The notes beneath the pieces are model-generated. The model searched no databases. It worked only from the letters and a program-made list of their open reading frames with translations, and was not told where the DNA came from. 64,000 bases of DNA, taken from JBAXTE01 sp037130365. Its GTDB lineage: Bacteria; Bacteroidota; Bacteroidia; Bacteroidales; WCHB1-69. Of the stretch, positions 9,781-18,529 are shown piece by piece; the first letter of the stretch is position 1, and each line of letters opens with the position of its first letter. Location of the stretch: assembly GCA_037130365.1 (NCBI GenBank), contig JBAXTE010000019.1, positions 1 through 64,000 of the forward strand, read 5' to 3'. Position numbers and translations under genes: made by a program.

Positions 9781-10743
9781 TTAATCTTTATTTTCTTCTT
9801 TGCCTTCGCTACTCTTACTCATCATGGTTTCGTAATGATTTTGAGAGATGACCGAATGGCGTTCAATTTTTCTTGGACCTTCAATCGTCCAATCGCTTAG
9901 TTCTTTATGTTCAAATCGGCAATCGTTGCATATAAACTCTTCCAATTCGCCATATTTATCTTTTCGTCCGGTTACCCGAATAACTTCATCTCCTTTCATC
10001 CAAAGTACCGTTTTTCCGCTACAAGTAGGACAATCGCGATGTGCATCGATTGGCTTTGTAAACCAAACTCTACTTTTAAATCGTGATGTTTTATCGGTAA
10101 GAGCACCCACAGGACAAACATCAATCATGTTTCCTGAAAAATCATTATCAATGGCTTGATGAATGTAAGTACCAATTTCGGAGTGATCGCCACGGTTTAA
10201 CACTCCATGAACTCGTTGATTTGTAAGCTGATTGGCCACCATCACACATCGATAACAAAGAATACAACGATTCATGTTTAGTTTGATGTAATCTCCAATA
10301 TCAATAGGTTCAAAGGTACGACGTTCTTCGGATGTGTGCGTCTCTTCGAGTCCATGCTCATACGAAAGATCTTGAAGATGACACTCCCCAGCCTGATCGC
10401 AAACAGGGCAATCGAGCGGATGATTTAGCAATAAAAATTCCGTAATTGCACGTCTATTTTCGAGCACTTCGGGAGAAGTTATATTTTGAACCACCATTCC
10501 ATCTTGAACTGCAGTTCTGCAAGAAGCCACCAGTTTGGGCATTGGACGTGAATCGGTAGCCGACGATTGAGCCACTTTAACCAAACACGAACGACACTTT
10601 CCGCCACTTCCTTCCAATTTGGAATAGTAGCACATGGTTGGTGGAACTACATTGCCGCCAATCTTTCGAGCAGCATTCAAAATTGTGGTTCCGGGTTCTA
10701 CTTCAACCTCAATATTATCGATAGTTACTTTGTATAGGGACAT
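9781..10743 (-). CDS. nuoG: NADH-quinone oxidoreductase subunit G, short form
   Basis: Electron-wiring subunit of the complex I peripheral arm, here only 320 residues against roughly 700-900 in proteobacterial NuoG. What remains is the N-terminal iron-sulfur part. It has the 2Fe-2S ligands Cys38, Cys50, Cys53 and Cys75, a His/Cys-ligated 4Fe-4S site (His108, Cys112, Cys115, Cys121), and a 4Fe-4S site with Cys160, Cys163, Cys166 and Cys210. Two further CxxC pairs follow (Cys238/241 and Cys272/275). The molybdopterin-like domain is absent. nuoH begins 24 bp after the stop with no remnant of the missing part, so this is a real short form and not a frameshift. Short NuoG is known in Flavobacteriia. 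The start overlaps nuoF by 19 bp. Confidence 0.93.
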   Translation of the reverse strand: MSLYKVTIDNIEVEVEPGTTILNAARKIGGNVVPPTMCYYSKLEGSGGKCRSCLVKVAQSSATDSRPMPKLVASCRTAVQDGMVVQNITSPEVLENRRAITEFLLLNHPLDCPVCDQAGECHLQDLSYEHGLEETHTSEERRTFEPIDIGDYIKLNMNRCILCYRCVMVANQLTNQRVHGVLNRGDHSEIGTYIHQAIDNDFSGNMIDVCPVGALTDKTSRFKSRVWFTKPIDAHRDCPTCSGKTVLWMKGDEVIRVTGRKDKYGELEEFICNDCRFEHKELSDWTIEGPRKIERHSVISQNHYETMMSKSSEGKEENKD

Positions 10744-12032
10744 TTTTGACGTTTTATATGTTCTTCAAATTCTTCGCGGAAATGACGAATTGTACTTGCA
10801 ACAGGCCATGCAGCTGCATCCCCAAGCGGACAAATGGTATTTCCATCAATATGTTTAGCAATATTGGCAAGTAAATCAATGTCTTTCATCGATCCAGAGC
10901 CATTTTCGATGCGTTGCAAAATCTTCTCCATCCAACCTGTTCCTTCACGGCATGGACTACATTGTCCACACGATTCATGATGATAAAAACGAGCAAAAGT
11001 GAGTAGGTTTTTCACCACACAAGTAGTGTTATCCATTACAATAAATCCACCAGAACCCAACATTGTTCCAGTTTGAAATCCGCCTTCAGAAAGCGATTCG
11101 TAACTCATTAAACGAGGTTCTCCAGCAGCAGTTTTTAAAATTAAATCTGCTGGAAGAATTGGAACCGATGAACCACCAGCAACCACTGCTTTTAATGAAT
11201 TTCCATTTCTAATACCACCACAATACTCATCGCTGTAAATAAATTCTTCAACGGGTAAACCAAGTTCAATTTCGTAAACACCCGGTTTATTAATATGTCC
11301 CGATGCCGAAATAAGTTTTGTTCCCTTACTATTTCCAATTCCTAGCGCAGCATAAGCGTCTGCTCCATTGTTGATAATCCAAGGAAGATTTGCAATGGTT
11401 TCCACATTATTAACCACAGTTGGAGATTCGTATAACCCAACCACGGCTGGAAATGGAGGTTTTAATCGAGGATTTCCCCGTTTTCCTTCCAATGATTCAA
11501 TTAAAGCAGTCTCTTCACCACAAATATAGGCACCACCGCCTGGTTGGCAATATAGGTTTAGTGAATAGCCACTTCCTAAAATATTTTCTCCTAAAAATCC
11601 ATTTTGATAAGCCTCTTCAATGGCTTTTTCGATTATTCGTAAAACATAAAACAACTCTCCACGAATATAGATATACGAAGTCGTTGCCCCCAGCGCATAT
11701 GAGCCTAGAATCATGCCTTCGATAAGTTGATGTGGATTGAACGTTCCGAGGTGTCTGTCTTTAAACGTACCGGGTTCACTCTCATCAAAGTTACAGATGA
11801 AATAGTGCGGTTTATCCGAAGTTTTATCAATAAAACTCCACTTTAATCCTGTAGGGAAACCTGCACCGCCACGACCACGAAGTCCAGATTTTTTCACTTC
11901 ATCGGTTACCTGATCGGGAGTTAAATTTTTTAATGCTTTTTCAACCGCAGCATAACCACCCACTTTCCGATAAACCTCGAAATTAGCAAGACCTGGCAGG
12001 TCGATATTATTTAAAAGAATCTTTGTTGCCAT
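10725..12032 (-). CDS. nuoF: NADH-quinone oxidoreductase subunit F
   Basis: NADH-oxidising subunit that binds NADH, FMN and cluster N3. The 435-residue protein has the glycine-rich GRGGAGFPTGLKW loop (about residues 53-65), the GGGAYICGEETALIESLEGKRG FMN-binding region, and the SCGQCSPCREGTGWM motif with a later Cys (NTICPLGDAAAW) that ligate the 4Fe-4S cluster. Length and domain order are normal. It starts 2 bp after the nuoE stop and overlaps nuoG by 19 bp, so E-F-G form a tightly coupled dehydrogenase module. Confidence 0.98.
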   Translation of the reverse strand: MATKILLNNIDLPGLANFEVYRKVGGYAAVEKALKNLTPDQVTDEVKKSGLRGRGGAGFPTGLKWSFIDKTSDKPHYFICNFDESEPGTFKDRHLGTFNPHQLIEGMILGSYALGATTSYIYIRGELFYVLRIIEKAIEEAYQNGFLGENILGSGYSLNLYCQPGGGAYICGEETALIESLEGKRGNPRLKPPFPAVVGLYESPTVVNNVETIANLPWIINNGADAYAALGIGNSKGTKLISASGHINKPGVYEIELGLPVEEFIYSDEYCGGIRNGNSLKAVVAGGSSVPILPADLILKTAAGEPRLMSYESLSEGGFQTGTMLGSGGFIVMDNTTCVVKNLLTFARFYHHESCGQCSPCREGTGWMEKILQRIENGSGSMKDIDLLANIAKHIDGNTICPLGDAAAWPVASTIRHFREEFEEHIKRQKCPYTK

Positions 12033-12034
12033 GG

Positions 12035-12568
12035 CTATAGATAAGGATTAGTGTGTGATTTCTTATTTTCGGAACTCCATTTATCGAGCAGTTCATCCGC
12101 TTTTTGATGGGTCATATTTTCGTGATACTCGGTTCCAACCTGAATTACAGGAGCATTTCCACAAGCAGCTAAACATTCCACTGTTTTCAAAGTAAATTTT
12201 CCATCAGCAGTAGTTTCTCCAGATTTTATTCCAAGTCGATGTTCGTAATGAGCCAATAACTCTTCGGCACCATTTAACCAGCAAGGTCCCGTTCTGCAAA
12301 CTTCAATCACGCAATTACCAACAGGTTGAAGGTTAAACATACTATAAAAAGAGGCCACTTCAAAAACTTCGATGGGTTGAATTCCCAACAAAGTAGCCAC
12401 ATATTCCATCACTTCGGCACTTAACCATCCATTGTATTCGGATTGAGCAATATGAAGAATGGGCAATAGTGCCGACTTTTGCCTTCCTTCGGGATATCGT
12501 TTGATAATTCGATTCACCAACTCAAGAGTTTCGGTGTTGAATTCTATTTTATTTTGATTGTTTTGCAT
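12035..12568 (-). CDS. nuoE: NADH-quinone oxidoreductase subunit E
   Basis: Thioredoxin-like 2Fe-2S subunit (cluster N1a) of the NADH dehydrogenase module. Of 177 residues, the four cluster ligands are Cys91 and Cys96 (CRTGPC) plus Cys132 and Cys136 (CLAACG). The N-terminal helical domain (YPEGRQKSALLPILHIAQ) matches the family. It lies 33 bp after nuoD and 2 bp before nuoF. Confidence 0.97.
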   Translation of the reverse strand: MQNNQNKIEFNTETLELVNRIIKRYPEGRQKSALLPILHIAQSEYNGWLSAEVMEYVATLLGIQPIEVFEVASFYSMFNLQPVGNCVIEVCRTGPCWLNGAEELLAHYEHRLGIKSGETTADGKFTLKTVECLAACGNAPVIQVGTEYHENMTHQKADELLDKWSSENKKSHTNPYL

Positions 12569-12601
12569 TTTTCTTTTTCCGTTGACTGATTAATAAAAAA
12601 A

Positions 12602-13837
12602 TCACGCATCAAGCTCACCAGCAATTACATTCATGGAACTCATCGTTAAAATGGCATCCGAAAGCATACTTCCTCTTACCATTTCGGGATATGCTTGGTA
12701 GTAGATAAAACAGGGACGACGAAAATGTAATCTCGAAGGAGTACGTCCGCCATCGCTAACCAAGTAAAAACCAAGTTCTCCATTTGCCGCTTCAATGCTA
12801 TGATAGACTTCACCTACAGGAATTTCTGTTTCGCCCATTACAATCTTAAAATGCCAAATTAGTGCTTCCATGTTGTTATACACTTTTTCTTTTGCCGGAA
12901 GAACATAACGAGCATCGGGAGCGTAATAGGTCTCTTTATCTTCCATTTTATCGAGCTTTTCCAATGCTTGCTCAATAATTAATATGCTTTGACGCATTTC
13001 GACCTGACGAACCATAAATCGGTCGTAAGTATCTCCACTTTGACCAATTGGAACGATAAAATCGAAATCTTCGTACGAACAGTAAGGATTCATCACCCGA
13101 ACATCGTAATCGACCCCACAAGCACGTAAATTAGGACCAGTAAATCCATACGCTAATGCATGTTCGGCAGAAATTGCTCCTACATTAATTGCTCGATCCA
13201 TAAAAATTCGATTTCGGGCCAATAATCTTTCAAATTCATCGAGTTTAGATGGATACGTCTTTGCGAAATATCGAATTTTCTCCCATGCTTTATCGCTAAA
13301 ATTGCGTTCAAAACCGCCAATTCTGCCCATGTTTGTAGTAAGTCGTGAGCCACAAATCTCTTCGTAAATTTCGTAGATAAATTCACGTTCTTGAAAAATA
13401 TAAGTAAAGCCAGTAAGTGCGCCACTATCTACTCCAATTACACTATTGCAAATCAAATGATCGGCAATACGAGCCAATTCCATTACAATTACGCGAAGAT
13501 AATCAACCCGTTTTGGTGTTTTAATTCCAAGTAATTTTTCAACGGTCATGTGCCAACCCATATTATTGAGTGGTGCAGAACAGTAATTTAAGCGATCGGT
13601 AAGTGGAGTTATTTGGTAAAAAGGTCGATGTTCGGCAATTTTTTCAAATGCCCGATGAATATATCCAATGGTCTGTTCGGTATTTACAATAAACTCCCCA
13701 TCCATCAACATAATATTCTGAAACACCCCATGTGTTGCGGGATGTGTGGGACCAACATTTAATGTATTGTATTCTTTATGTTCATCTGAACTTACAATAT
13801 CTTCGCCCCAATAATCTGTATTTATGTCTGTTACCAT
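12602..13837 (-). CDS. nuoD: NADH-quinone oxidoreductase subunit D (49 kDa type)
   Basis: Quinone-binding subunit of the peripheral arm, descended from the large subunit of NiFe hydrogenases. The 411-residue protein has the quinone-site N-terminal motif NVGPTHPATHGVFQ with its conserved histidines, then YIHRAFEKIAEHR and the C-terminal SSMNVIAGELDA. It is a separate gene from nuoC. A 233-bp spacer with paired hairpins separates the two, which is unusually long for this operon. Confidence 0.98.
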   Translation of the reverse strand: MVTDINTDYWGEDIVSSDEHKEYNTLNVGPTHPATHGVFQNIMLMDGEFIVNTEQTIGYIHRAFEKIAEHRPFYQITPLTDRLNYCSAPLNNMGWHMTVEKLLGIKTPKRVDYLRVIVMELARIADHLICNSVIGVDSGALTGFTYIFQEREFIYEIYEEICGSRLTTNMGRIGGFERNFSDKAWEKIRYFAKTYPSKLDEFERLLARNRIFMDRAINVGAISAEHALAYGFTGPNLRACGVDYDVRVMNPYCSYEDFDFIVPIGQSGDTYDRFMVRQVEMRQSILIIEQALEKLDKMEDKETYYAPDARYVLPAKEKVYNNMEALIWHFKIVMGETEIPVGEVYHSIEAANGELGFYLVSDGGRTPSRLHFRRPCFIYYQAYPEMVRGSMLSDAILTMSSMNVIAGELDA

Positions 13838-13885
13838 TTTCTGTTGATGTTTTCTCTATTAACTATTTCACTATGTATTCCAATA

Positions 13886-13990
13886 CATTTTCAATATTTT
13901 CTGCCCCTTAAACCCCTAAAGGGAAATATTGAAAATGCTGATATTCAATGTTTCACCCTTGAGGGACGGGGCAAAAAAACGTTGAATATC
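13886..13990. repeat. Two adjacent hairpins (REP-like pair) between nuoC and nuoD
   Basis: The first hairpin has perfect 14-bp arms at 13886-13899 and 13924-13937. The second has 14-bp arms at 13940-13953 and 13977-13990 with one G-T-type mismatch. The loops (TGCCCCTTAAACCCCTAAAGGG and CCCTTGAGGGACGGGGCA) are roughly reverse complements of one another, so the unit is an inverted pair, as in REP/BIME elements. It lies inside the nuo transcription unit, where it could stabilise mRNA ends or cause partial termination; both roles are inferred. Confidence 0.7.
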
Positions 13991-14070
13991 AATATTATGT
14001 GCTTTTCGGAGTGAATTATACCTTAATTTCATTGAATTACATTATTAATTTAAGTTCATTAACATTATTT

Positions 14071-14580
14071 TTATCGTCCAAACATGCTATCATTTTTATC
14101 ATCCCGAGTTTGATCTTCGAGTGGAAAGTCCTTTCTAAGTGGAAAGTCGGTCATTTCATCGACATTTAAAATTCGTTTTAAATTGGGATGTCCTTGAAAA
14201 CGAATTCCATAAAAATCATACGTTTCTCGCTCTTGCCAATTTGCTGCAGGCCATATATCCGAAATGGTTGGAATCACTGGATTAGCAAGTTCGGTGGTTG
14301 TTTTAACTCTAATTCGATGATTGTTTACGAAGCTATGTAAATGATAAACAACGCCCAAAGTATCGTTTTCGGGGAAGTGCATCCCACATATGGTAGTTAA
14401 AAAGTTATAATCCAGCTGTTTATCACTTTTTAAAAACGACAATACCTCGTGAATTGCACTTTTATTGATGGTGATATTTAGCATATCGGTACTTATTTCG
14501 TGCGATGCAATAGCTTCGCCGAAGTGTTGATTAAGGCTGTTAATCACTTGTTGGTCTCTATCAGAATCTATTTTATACAC
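14071..14580 (-). CDS. nuoC: NADH-quinone oxidoreductase subunit C (30 kDa type)
   Basis: Peripheral-arm structural subunit of complex I that supports NuoD and NuoB. The 169-residue protein carries the 30-kDa subunit signature WQERETYDFYGIRFQGHPNLKRIL near residues 120-143 and ends LRKDFPLEDQTRDDK. The start is a GTG at 14580, 10 bp after the nuoB stop. No in-frame ATG lies between them and the first internal Met would remove the conserved N-terminal region. The 3' side faces the 233-bp hairpin spacer before nuoD. Confidence 0.94.
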   Translation of the reverse strand: MYKIDSDRDQQVINSLNQHFGEAIASHEISTDMLNITINKSAIHEVLSFLKSDKQLDYNFLTTICGMHFPENDTLGVVYHLHSFVNNHRIRVKTTTELANPVIPTISDIWPAANWQERETYDFYGIRFQGHPNLKRILNVDEMTDFPLRKDFPLEDQTRDDKNDSMFGR

Positions 14581-14590
14581 GTTATAAATT

Positions 14591-15154
14591 TTATTCCATA
14601 TTATATTGTTTCATCAAATCTTCGTAAGCTTGTGAGCTTCTTCGTCGTAACGACTCGTTGCCAACTAAATCTTGAATCTTCATAATTCCATTGATTATTT
14701 GCTCTGGACGAGGTGGACAGCCTGGTACATAAACATCTACAGGGATAATACGATCGATGCCTTGCAAAACGCTATAGGTATCAAAAACTCCACCACTCGA
14801 TGCACAAGCGCCAACAGCAATAACCCATTTAGGTTCAGCCATTTGAATATACACTTCGCGAAGTACAGGTCCCATTTTCTTAGCAATAGTTCCCATCACC
14901 ATCAACAAATCACTTTGGCGTGGCGAAAAACTCAATCGTTCAGAACCAAATCGAGCCAAATCGTAATGAGCACCCATGGTTGCCATAAATTCAATTCCAC
15001 AACATGAGGTAGCAAATGGCAAAGGCCACATTGAATTTTTTCGTGCTAAACCAACCGCTTTTTCAAACGAAGTGGCAAAAAAACCTTTCCCAATCAGCCC
15101 ATCTGGCATTTCGGCAATGGTTGGGTTTATTATATCTATCTGTTTTTCCGACAT
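14591..15154 (-). CDS. nuoB: NADH-quinone oxidoreductase subunit B
   Basis: Carries cluster N2, the last iron-sulfur centre before quinone. Counting from the chosen start, the four ligands are the Cys51-Cys52 pair (SCCGIEFMA), Cys117 (VGACASSGG) and Cys146 (PGCPPRPEQII). I chose the ATG at 15154 (MSEKQID..), giving 187 residues. A TTG six codons upstream is possible but would start immediately at the end of nuoA. It is the second gene of the operon. Confidence 0.97.
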   Translation of the reverse strand: MSEKQIDIINPTIAEMPDGLIGKGFFATSFEKAVGLARKNSMWPLPFATSCCGIEFMATMGAHYDLARFGSERLSFSPRQSDLLMVMGTIAKKMGPVLREVYIQMAEPKWVIAVGACASSGGVFDTYSVLQGIDRIIPVDVYVPGCPPRPEQIINGIMKIQDLVGNESLRRRSSQAYEDLMKQYNME

Positions 15155-15172
15155 ACTTTTAATTTTTAGCAA

Positions 15173-15541
15173 TTAGCGTTTATCCCACTTTAAAGCCCCT
15201 TTTAAAATGATGTAAACAAAACCAGTCAATACCAAAGCAATGAATAATATCATCTCCAAAAATCCATCTTTACCAAGCGCTTTAAAGTTTACAGCCCAAG
15301 GGTACATAAAAATTACCTCAACATCAAAAAGGACAAAAAGGATTGCAATCAGGAAATACTTTACAGAAAAAGGGCTACGCGCATTTCCCATTCCTTCAAT
15401 TCCACACTCAAAACTTTCGAGTTTTGATTTTGAAGAACGTCTAGGTCCTAAAAAATGAGAGATTAATATCGTACTAAACACAAAACCAAGTACAACTAGC
15501 GATTGAATTAAAATTGGAATATAATCTTGTGGCATATTCAT
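15173..15541 (-). CDS. nuoA: NADH-quinone oxidoreductase subunit A
   Basis: Small membrane subunit of complex I with three transmembrane helices (122 residues). The loop SKLESFECGIEGMGNARSPFSVKYF between helices 1 and 2 is the family hallmark, and FDVEVIFMYPWAVNF in helix 2 has the conserved acidic residues. It is the first gene of the nuoA-N operon, so the promoter should lie in 15542-15800. A possible AT-rich -7 like stretch is there, but I see no clean TAnnTTTG. Confidence 0.97.
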   Translation of the reverse strand: MNMPQDYIPILIQSLVVLGFVFSTILISHFLGPRRSSKSKLESFECGIEGMGNARSPFSVKYFLIAILFVLFDVEVIFMYPWAVNFKALGKDGFLEMILFIALVLTGFVYIILKGALKWDKR

Positions 15542-15946
15542 TAGTTTTATTGTGAAAATATAAACGATAAATCTTAAATTTTGTTCAATGAACTTAGAAT
15601 CAATCTACTTAGTGTTTGCAAGAAAACGCCAACTTTTTCGTTATTCTTGCAACGAATTTATATTATTTACACCAGCAAACGCCATAAATTCGTTGTTGCG
15701 AAAGCCTCAAATTTGACTTTTTCTTATCAATCACTGAGTTTTCATGCAGATACTACTTAGTGTTTTAAGATTTATTTTCATGATTACTCTTAAAATAGAT
15801 TTTTGCAATTCAAAGTTGAATGTAAATGTAATACATATTATCCCTTCTTCAAATCAAAAATGACTAAAATGAATTGTAAATTGAATATTTTATGGAAAAG
15901 ATGCCAATTATTATTTATTTTTACCGTTAATAATAAAAAAATACGC
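15542..15946. other. Divergent intergenic region nuoA / T9SS plug gene
   Basis: This 405-bp region separates nuoA (leftward) from the plug-family gene (rightward) and should contain both promoters. It includes the 125-bp palindromic repeat at 15611-15735. The rest is AT-rich and has no convincing open frame; the apparent coding extension upstream of 15947 lacks protein character. Confidence 0.6.
15611..15735. repeat. 125-bp palindromic repeat, copy 1
   Basis: This segment is about 90% alike to 17203-17327 by eye and has the same length. Its ends are imperfect inverted repeats (AGTGTTTGCAAGAAAACG... / ...TTTTTCTTATCAATCACT), with an inner inverted pair GCAACGAATT / AATTCGTTG. There is no open frame inside. 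The structure is like a small non-autonomous (MITE- or REP-type) element. It lies about 70 bp upstream of nuoA. Confidence 0.75.
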
Positions 15947-17200
15947 ATGAAATTAAAACTTATCATCCTGTTTTTTGTCTATTTTCCTATTGAGTTAATG
16001 TCGCAAAAAATATATTCAGATACCATTATTGATAAAAATATTACTGCACTTCAGTTTTACCGCACTGGTTTTAATCTGTCAGATCCTGTAATTGCGTTAA
16101 ATAGTGGGGAGAAGTTGACGCTTTCGTATGATGAATTTGGATCTCAAAGTCAATATTATAATTACACCTTTATTCATTGTAATGCAGATTGGACTCCAAG
16201 TGATTTGATTAAAAATGAATATATGTCGCCTTTTGCTAGTGATCAAATTAGCAATGTGACTTATTCTAATAACACCCTTCAAGAGTATGTACATTACGAA
16301 CTCACGTTTCCGAATGACAATGTAAGTATTAAAAAATCAGGTAATTACATTCTTCTGATTTATACTGAAAACGAAGATTTGCCGATAATTACAAAACGTT
16401 TTTATGTGGTTGATCAAAAAGTGCCTATTTCCGTAGTTTGCAAACAAGCCACAGATTTAACTGATAAATTTAAGAAGCAGGAGATAGATATTTCAATCAC
16501 AAGTGGTTCATTGCCAATTACGAATAGTGCAAAAATAAAACTGTTCATCAAACAAAATGGTCGCACCGATAATATGATTTCTTTAAAGCCATCTGCCACC
16601 ACTTCTGAAAATATTATTTACGATTACGACCGCGAAAATGTGTTTGATGGAGGTTCGGAATTTAGAGGTTTTGATATTAAAAGTATTAAATATAAGTTAG
16701 ACCACGTTCAAGCACTAGAAAACAAAGACAACTCCTACCACGCTTACTTGTGGGCAGATAAGCAACGGTCGTATCAGGCATATGAGTCGTTAACCGATTT
16801 GAATGGACGTCAGTATTTTAAAACCGAAGATTTCGACAATCAACTTGCTGCGGAGTATGTGTGGGTTCACTTTTTTATCCCCATGCAACCACTTTTAGAG
16901 ACCGGAACACTCTATGTTTTTGGGGAGTTAACCCAATGGAAATATATTCCCGAAGCGGTGATGAGTTACAATCCAAAACTGCAAGGATATCAAGGTGCAT
17001 TGTTGTTAAAACAGGGGTATTACAATTATCAGTATATGTTTGTCGCCAAAGGCAAAACCGTTGGCAGTGTAGAGGTAATGGAAGGAAACCATTGGGAAAC
17101 CGAAAACGATTATACCATTTTTGTCTATTATCGTCCCGATGGAGCCATTGCCGACCAATTAGTAGGAGTGAAGCTTGCAAATTCGAATAAAGCGAAGTAA
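15947..17200 (+). CDS. T9SS plug-family protein (DUF5103-type)
   Basis: The 417-residue protein has an N-terminal signal peptide (MKLKLIILFFVYFPIELMSQ) and then a beta-rich body typical of the DUF5103 family. Recognisable stretches are LQFYRTGFNLSDPVIALNSGEKLTLSYDEF, YTFIHCNADWTPSDLIKNEYM and EYVWVHFFIPMQPLLETGTLYVFGELTQW. The family includes Plug, which seals the SprA translocon of the type IX secretion system. The role here is inferred from family membership. The ATG at 15947 starts directly at the signal peptide; 48 in-frame codons upstream look non-coding. It is a single gene between nuoA and the small lipoprotein genes, and is bracketed by the two copies of a 125-bp palindromic repeat. 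Confidence 0.82.
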   Translation: MKLKLIILFFVYFPIELMSQKIYSDTIIDKNITALQFYRTGFNLSDPVIALNSGEKLTLSYDEFGSQSQYYNYTFIHCNADWTPSDLIKNEYMSPFASDQISNVTYSNNTLQEYVHYELTFPNDNVSIKKSGNYILLIYTENEDLPIITKRFYVVDQKVPISVVCKQATDLTDKFKKQEIDISITSGSLPITNSAKIKLFIKQNGRTDNMISLKPSATTSENIIYDYDRENVFDGGSEFRGFDIKSIKYKLDHVQALENKDNSYHAYLWADKQRSYQAYESLTDLNGRQYFKTEDFDNQLAAEYVWVHFFIPMQPLLETGTLYVFGELTQWKYIPEAVMSYNPKLQGYQGALLLKQGYYNYQYMFVAKGKTVGSVEVMEGNHWETENDYTIFVYYRPDGAIADQLVGVKLANSNKAK

Positions 17201-17202
17201 TT

Positions 17203-17327
17203 AGTGATTGTAAGAAAACGCCAACTTTTTCGTTACTCTTGCAACGAATTCTGGTTATTTACACCAGTAAACGCCCAAAATTCGTTGCTGCGAAAGCCTC
17301 GAACTTGACGTTTTCTTATCAATCACT
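17203..17327. repeat. 125-bp palindromic repeat, copy 2
   Basis: This is the second copy of the element at 15611-15735, in the same orientation. It begins 2 bp after the stop codon of the plug-family gene. Terminal arms AGTGATTGTAAGAAAACG and CGTTTTCTTATCAATCACT are nearly perfect inverse complements, and the centre has GCAACGAATT / AATTCGTTGC plus a small CTGGT...ACCAG hairpin. In this position it could serve as the gene's terminator. Confidence 0.78.
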
Positions 17328-17430
17328 AGTTCTCTTACTAGCACTAAATAGTTTTTGAAACTTACATTGTTAATAAAGCCGTTCATCCAGCAAACAACAT
17401 TATTAACTGTATTTATTTCGTAATATGGGA

Positions 17431-17549
17431 AAGTTAGTAAAATAAGTTCAGATTTTGACTTAATATATAATGCTGAAAATCAAGTTTATAAGCAACAAAA
17501 AATTCTAAAAATATTAGAATAATTCGAAAAAAGCACACAATAGGACACT
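17431..17549 (-). repeat. ~118-bp 3'-flank repeat, copy A
   Basis: This segment is similar to 18530-18646. Both copies lie immediately downstream of a minus-strand stop codon: this one ends next to the stop of the TPR lipoprotein gene. Read on the minus strand they start AGTGTCC, run through a 7-bp hairpin ATTCTAA-AATAT-TTAGAAT, and end TTTTACTAACTT. No open frame is present. It may be a mobile or duplicated 3'-end element. Confidence 0.65.
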
Positions 17550-17550
17550 T

Positions 17551-18477
17551 TCAATTATTTATATTATCGCAATATCTAAATATGGTATCTTGATGAAAGC
17601 CATGATTCATTTTTTTATACTTTTCATATAATCGACAGCCCATATTTTTGTTGTAATATTTTGCAAAAATAATGGCCTTTAAATGATAAGCCTCTGCAAA
17701 AGTTGAATCTAACTCTATTACTTTTTCACAATCTTTTAAAGCTGATTTTGGAAACCCTGAAGCTAGCAATGTATATGCTCTTTGTTGGTAGAAATCAGCG
17801 ACATTGGGTTTCAATAATATCGCAAAAGAAAAAGAACGATATGCTTCATAAAAATCATCAAGAGCATAATAAACTAATCCCTTTGATAAATAAGCCCATG
17901 CTTCATATGGAGAGTATTTTAAACCTTTATTAATTGATGTCAATGCCTTATCATACAAGCTTTCATTATAATAAATTGATCCTTGTAAAAAGTATGAATG
18001 AGCATCTGAGGAGTCTATAGTTAATGACTTATTCACATAAGTCATTGCACTCTTATAATCCTCCATATGATAATTCTTTTCTGCTAAAGTTTTAATGTAT
18101 TTTAGATTTGTTGAATCATTATAATATGCAATATAAAACATTCCTTTAGCACAATCATCACTTTTTTTCAAATCAAAGCTAACACCTAATTCATAATAAA
18201 TTTCAGCATCTACTTTTCTTCTTTTTTTAAGATCTGAATTTGCAAAAACCAAGTTTAAAATTGCCAAATCTGGCATGCTTAGTTTATTGTATATCACACC
18301 TTTATATTTATAATACAGGTAATTTAACGAATCGTATTCAATGTATTTATCAAGTACTAAAATAGCATTCTTATAATTGCAACTATCCAAAAATTGAGGT
18401 GAGTGCATTTCGGTTTTATTTGCACATTGAACCATACAAAATAAAGTAATTACAGAAAACAACTTTTTCATTGTCAT
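17551..18477 (-). CDS. TPR-repeat lipoprotein
   Basis: The 308-residue protein has a lipoprotein signal (Cys18 in ..LFCMVQC) followed by tandem tetratricopeptide repeats, e.g. AHSYFLQGSIYYNESLYDKALTSINKGLKYSP and AWAYLSKGLVYYALDDFYEAYRSFSFAILLKP. TPRs mediate protein-protein contacts; the partner is unknown. It should be anchored to the inner or outer membrane facing the periplasm. An ATG two codons further in (18471) is an equally good start. It follows an exported-protein gene after 172 bp, and ~118-bp repeat copies flank it on both sides. Confidence 0.75.
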   Translation of the reverse strand: MTMKKLFSVITLFCMVQCANKTEMHSPQFLDSCNYKNAILVLDKYIEYDSLNYLYYKYKGVIYNKLSMPDLAILNLVFANSDLKKRRKVDAEIYYELGVSFDLKKSDDCAKGMFYIAYYNDSTNLKYIKTLAEKNYHMEDYKSAMTYVNKSLTIDSSDAHSYFLQGSIYYNESLYDKALTSINKGLKYSPYEAWAYLSKGLVYYALDDFYEAYRSFSFAILLKPNVADFYQQRAYTLLASGFPKSALKDCEKVIELDSTFAEAYHLKAIIFAKYYNKNMGCRLYEKYKKMNHGFHQDTIFRYCDNINN

Positions 18478-18529
18478 ATATTAAATTTGTATCTTTCCTA
18501 GCTTGTTCTATTTTCAAATTGGTAATTCA

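Noticed and set aside
9781..10743. NuoG as a frameshifted or broken gene
   Set aside because: The next gene starts 24 bp after the stop and no leftover coding sequence exists; short NuoG is known in related lineages.
15803..15946. Upstream extension of the plug-family gene
   Set aside because: 48 extra codons precede the signal peptide and are AT-rich without protein character; the ATG at 15947 begins a normal signal peptide.
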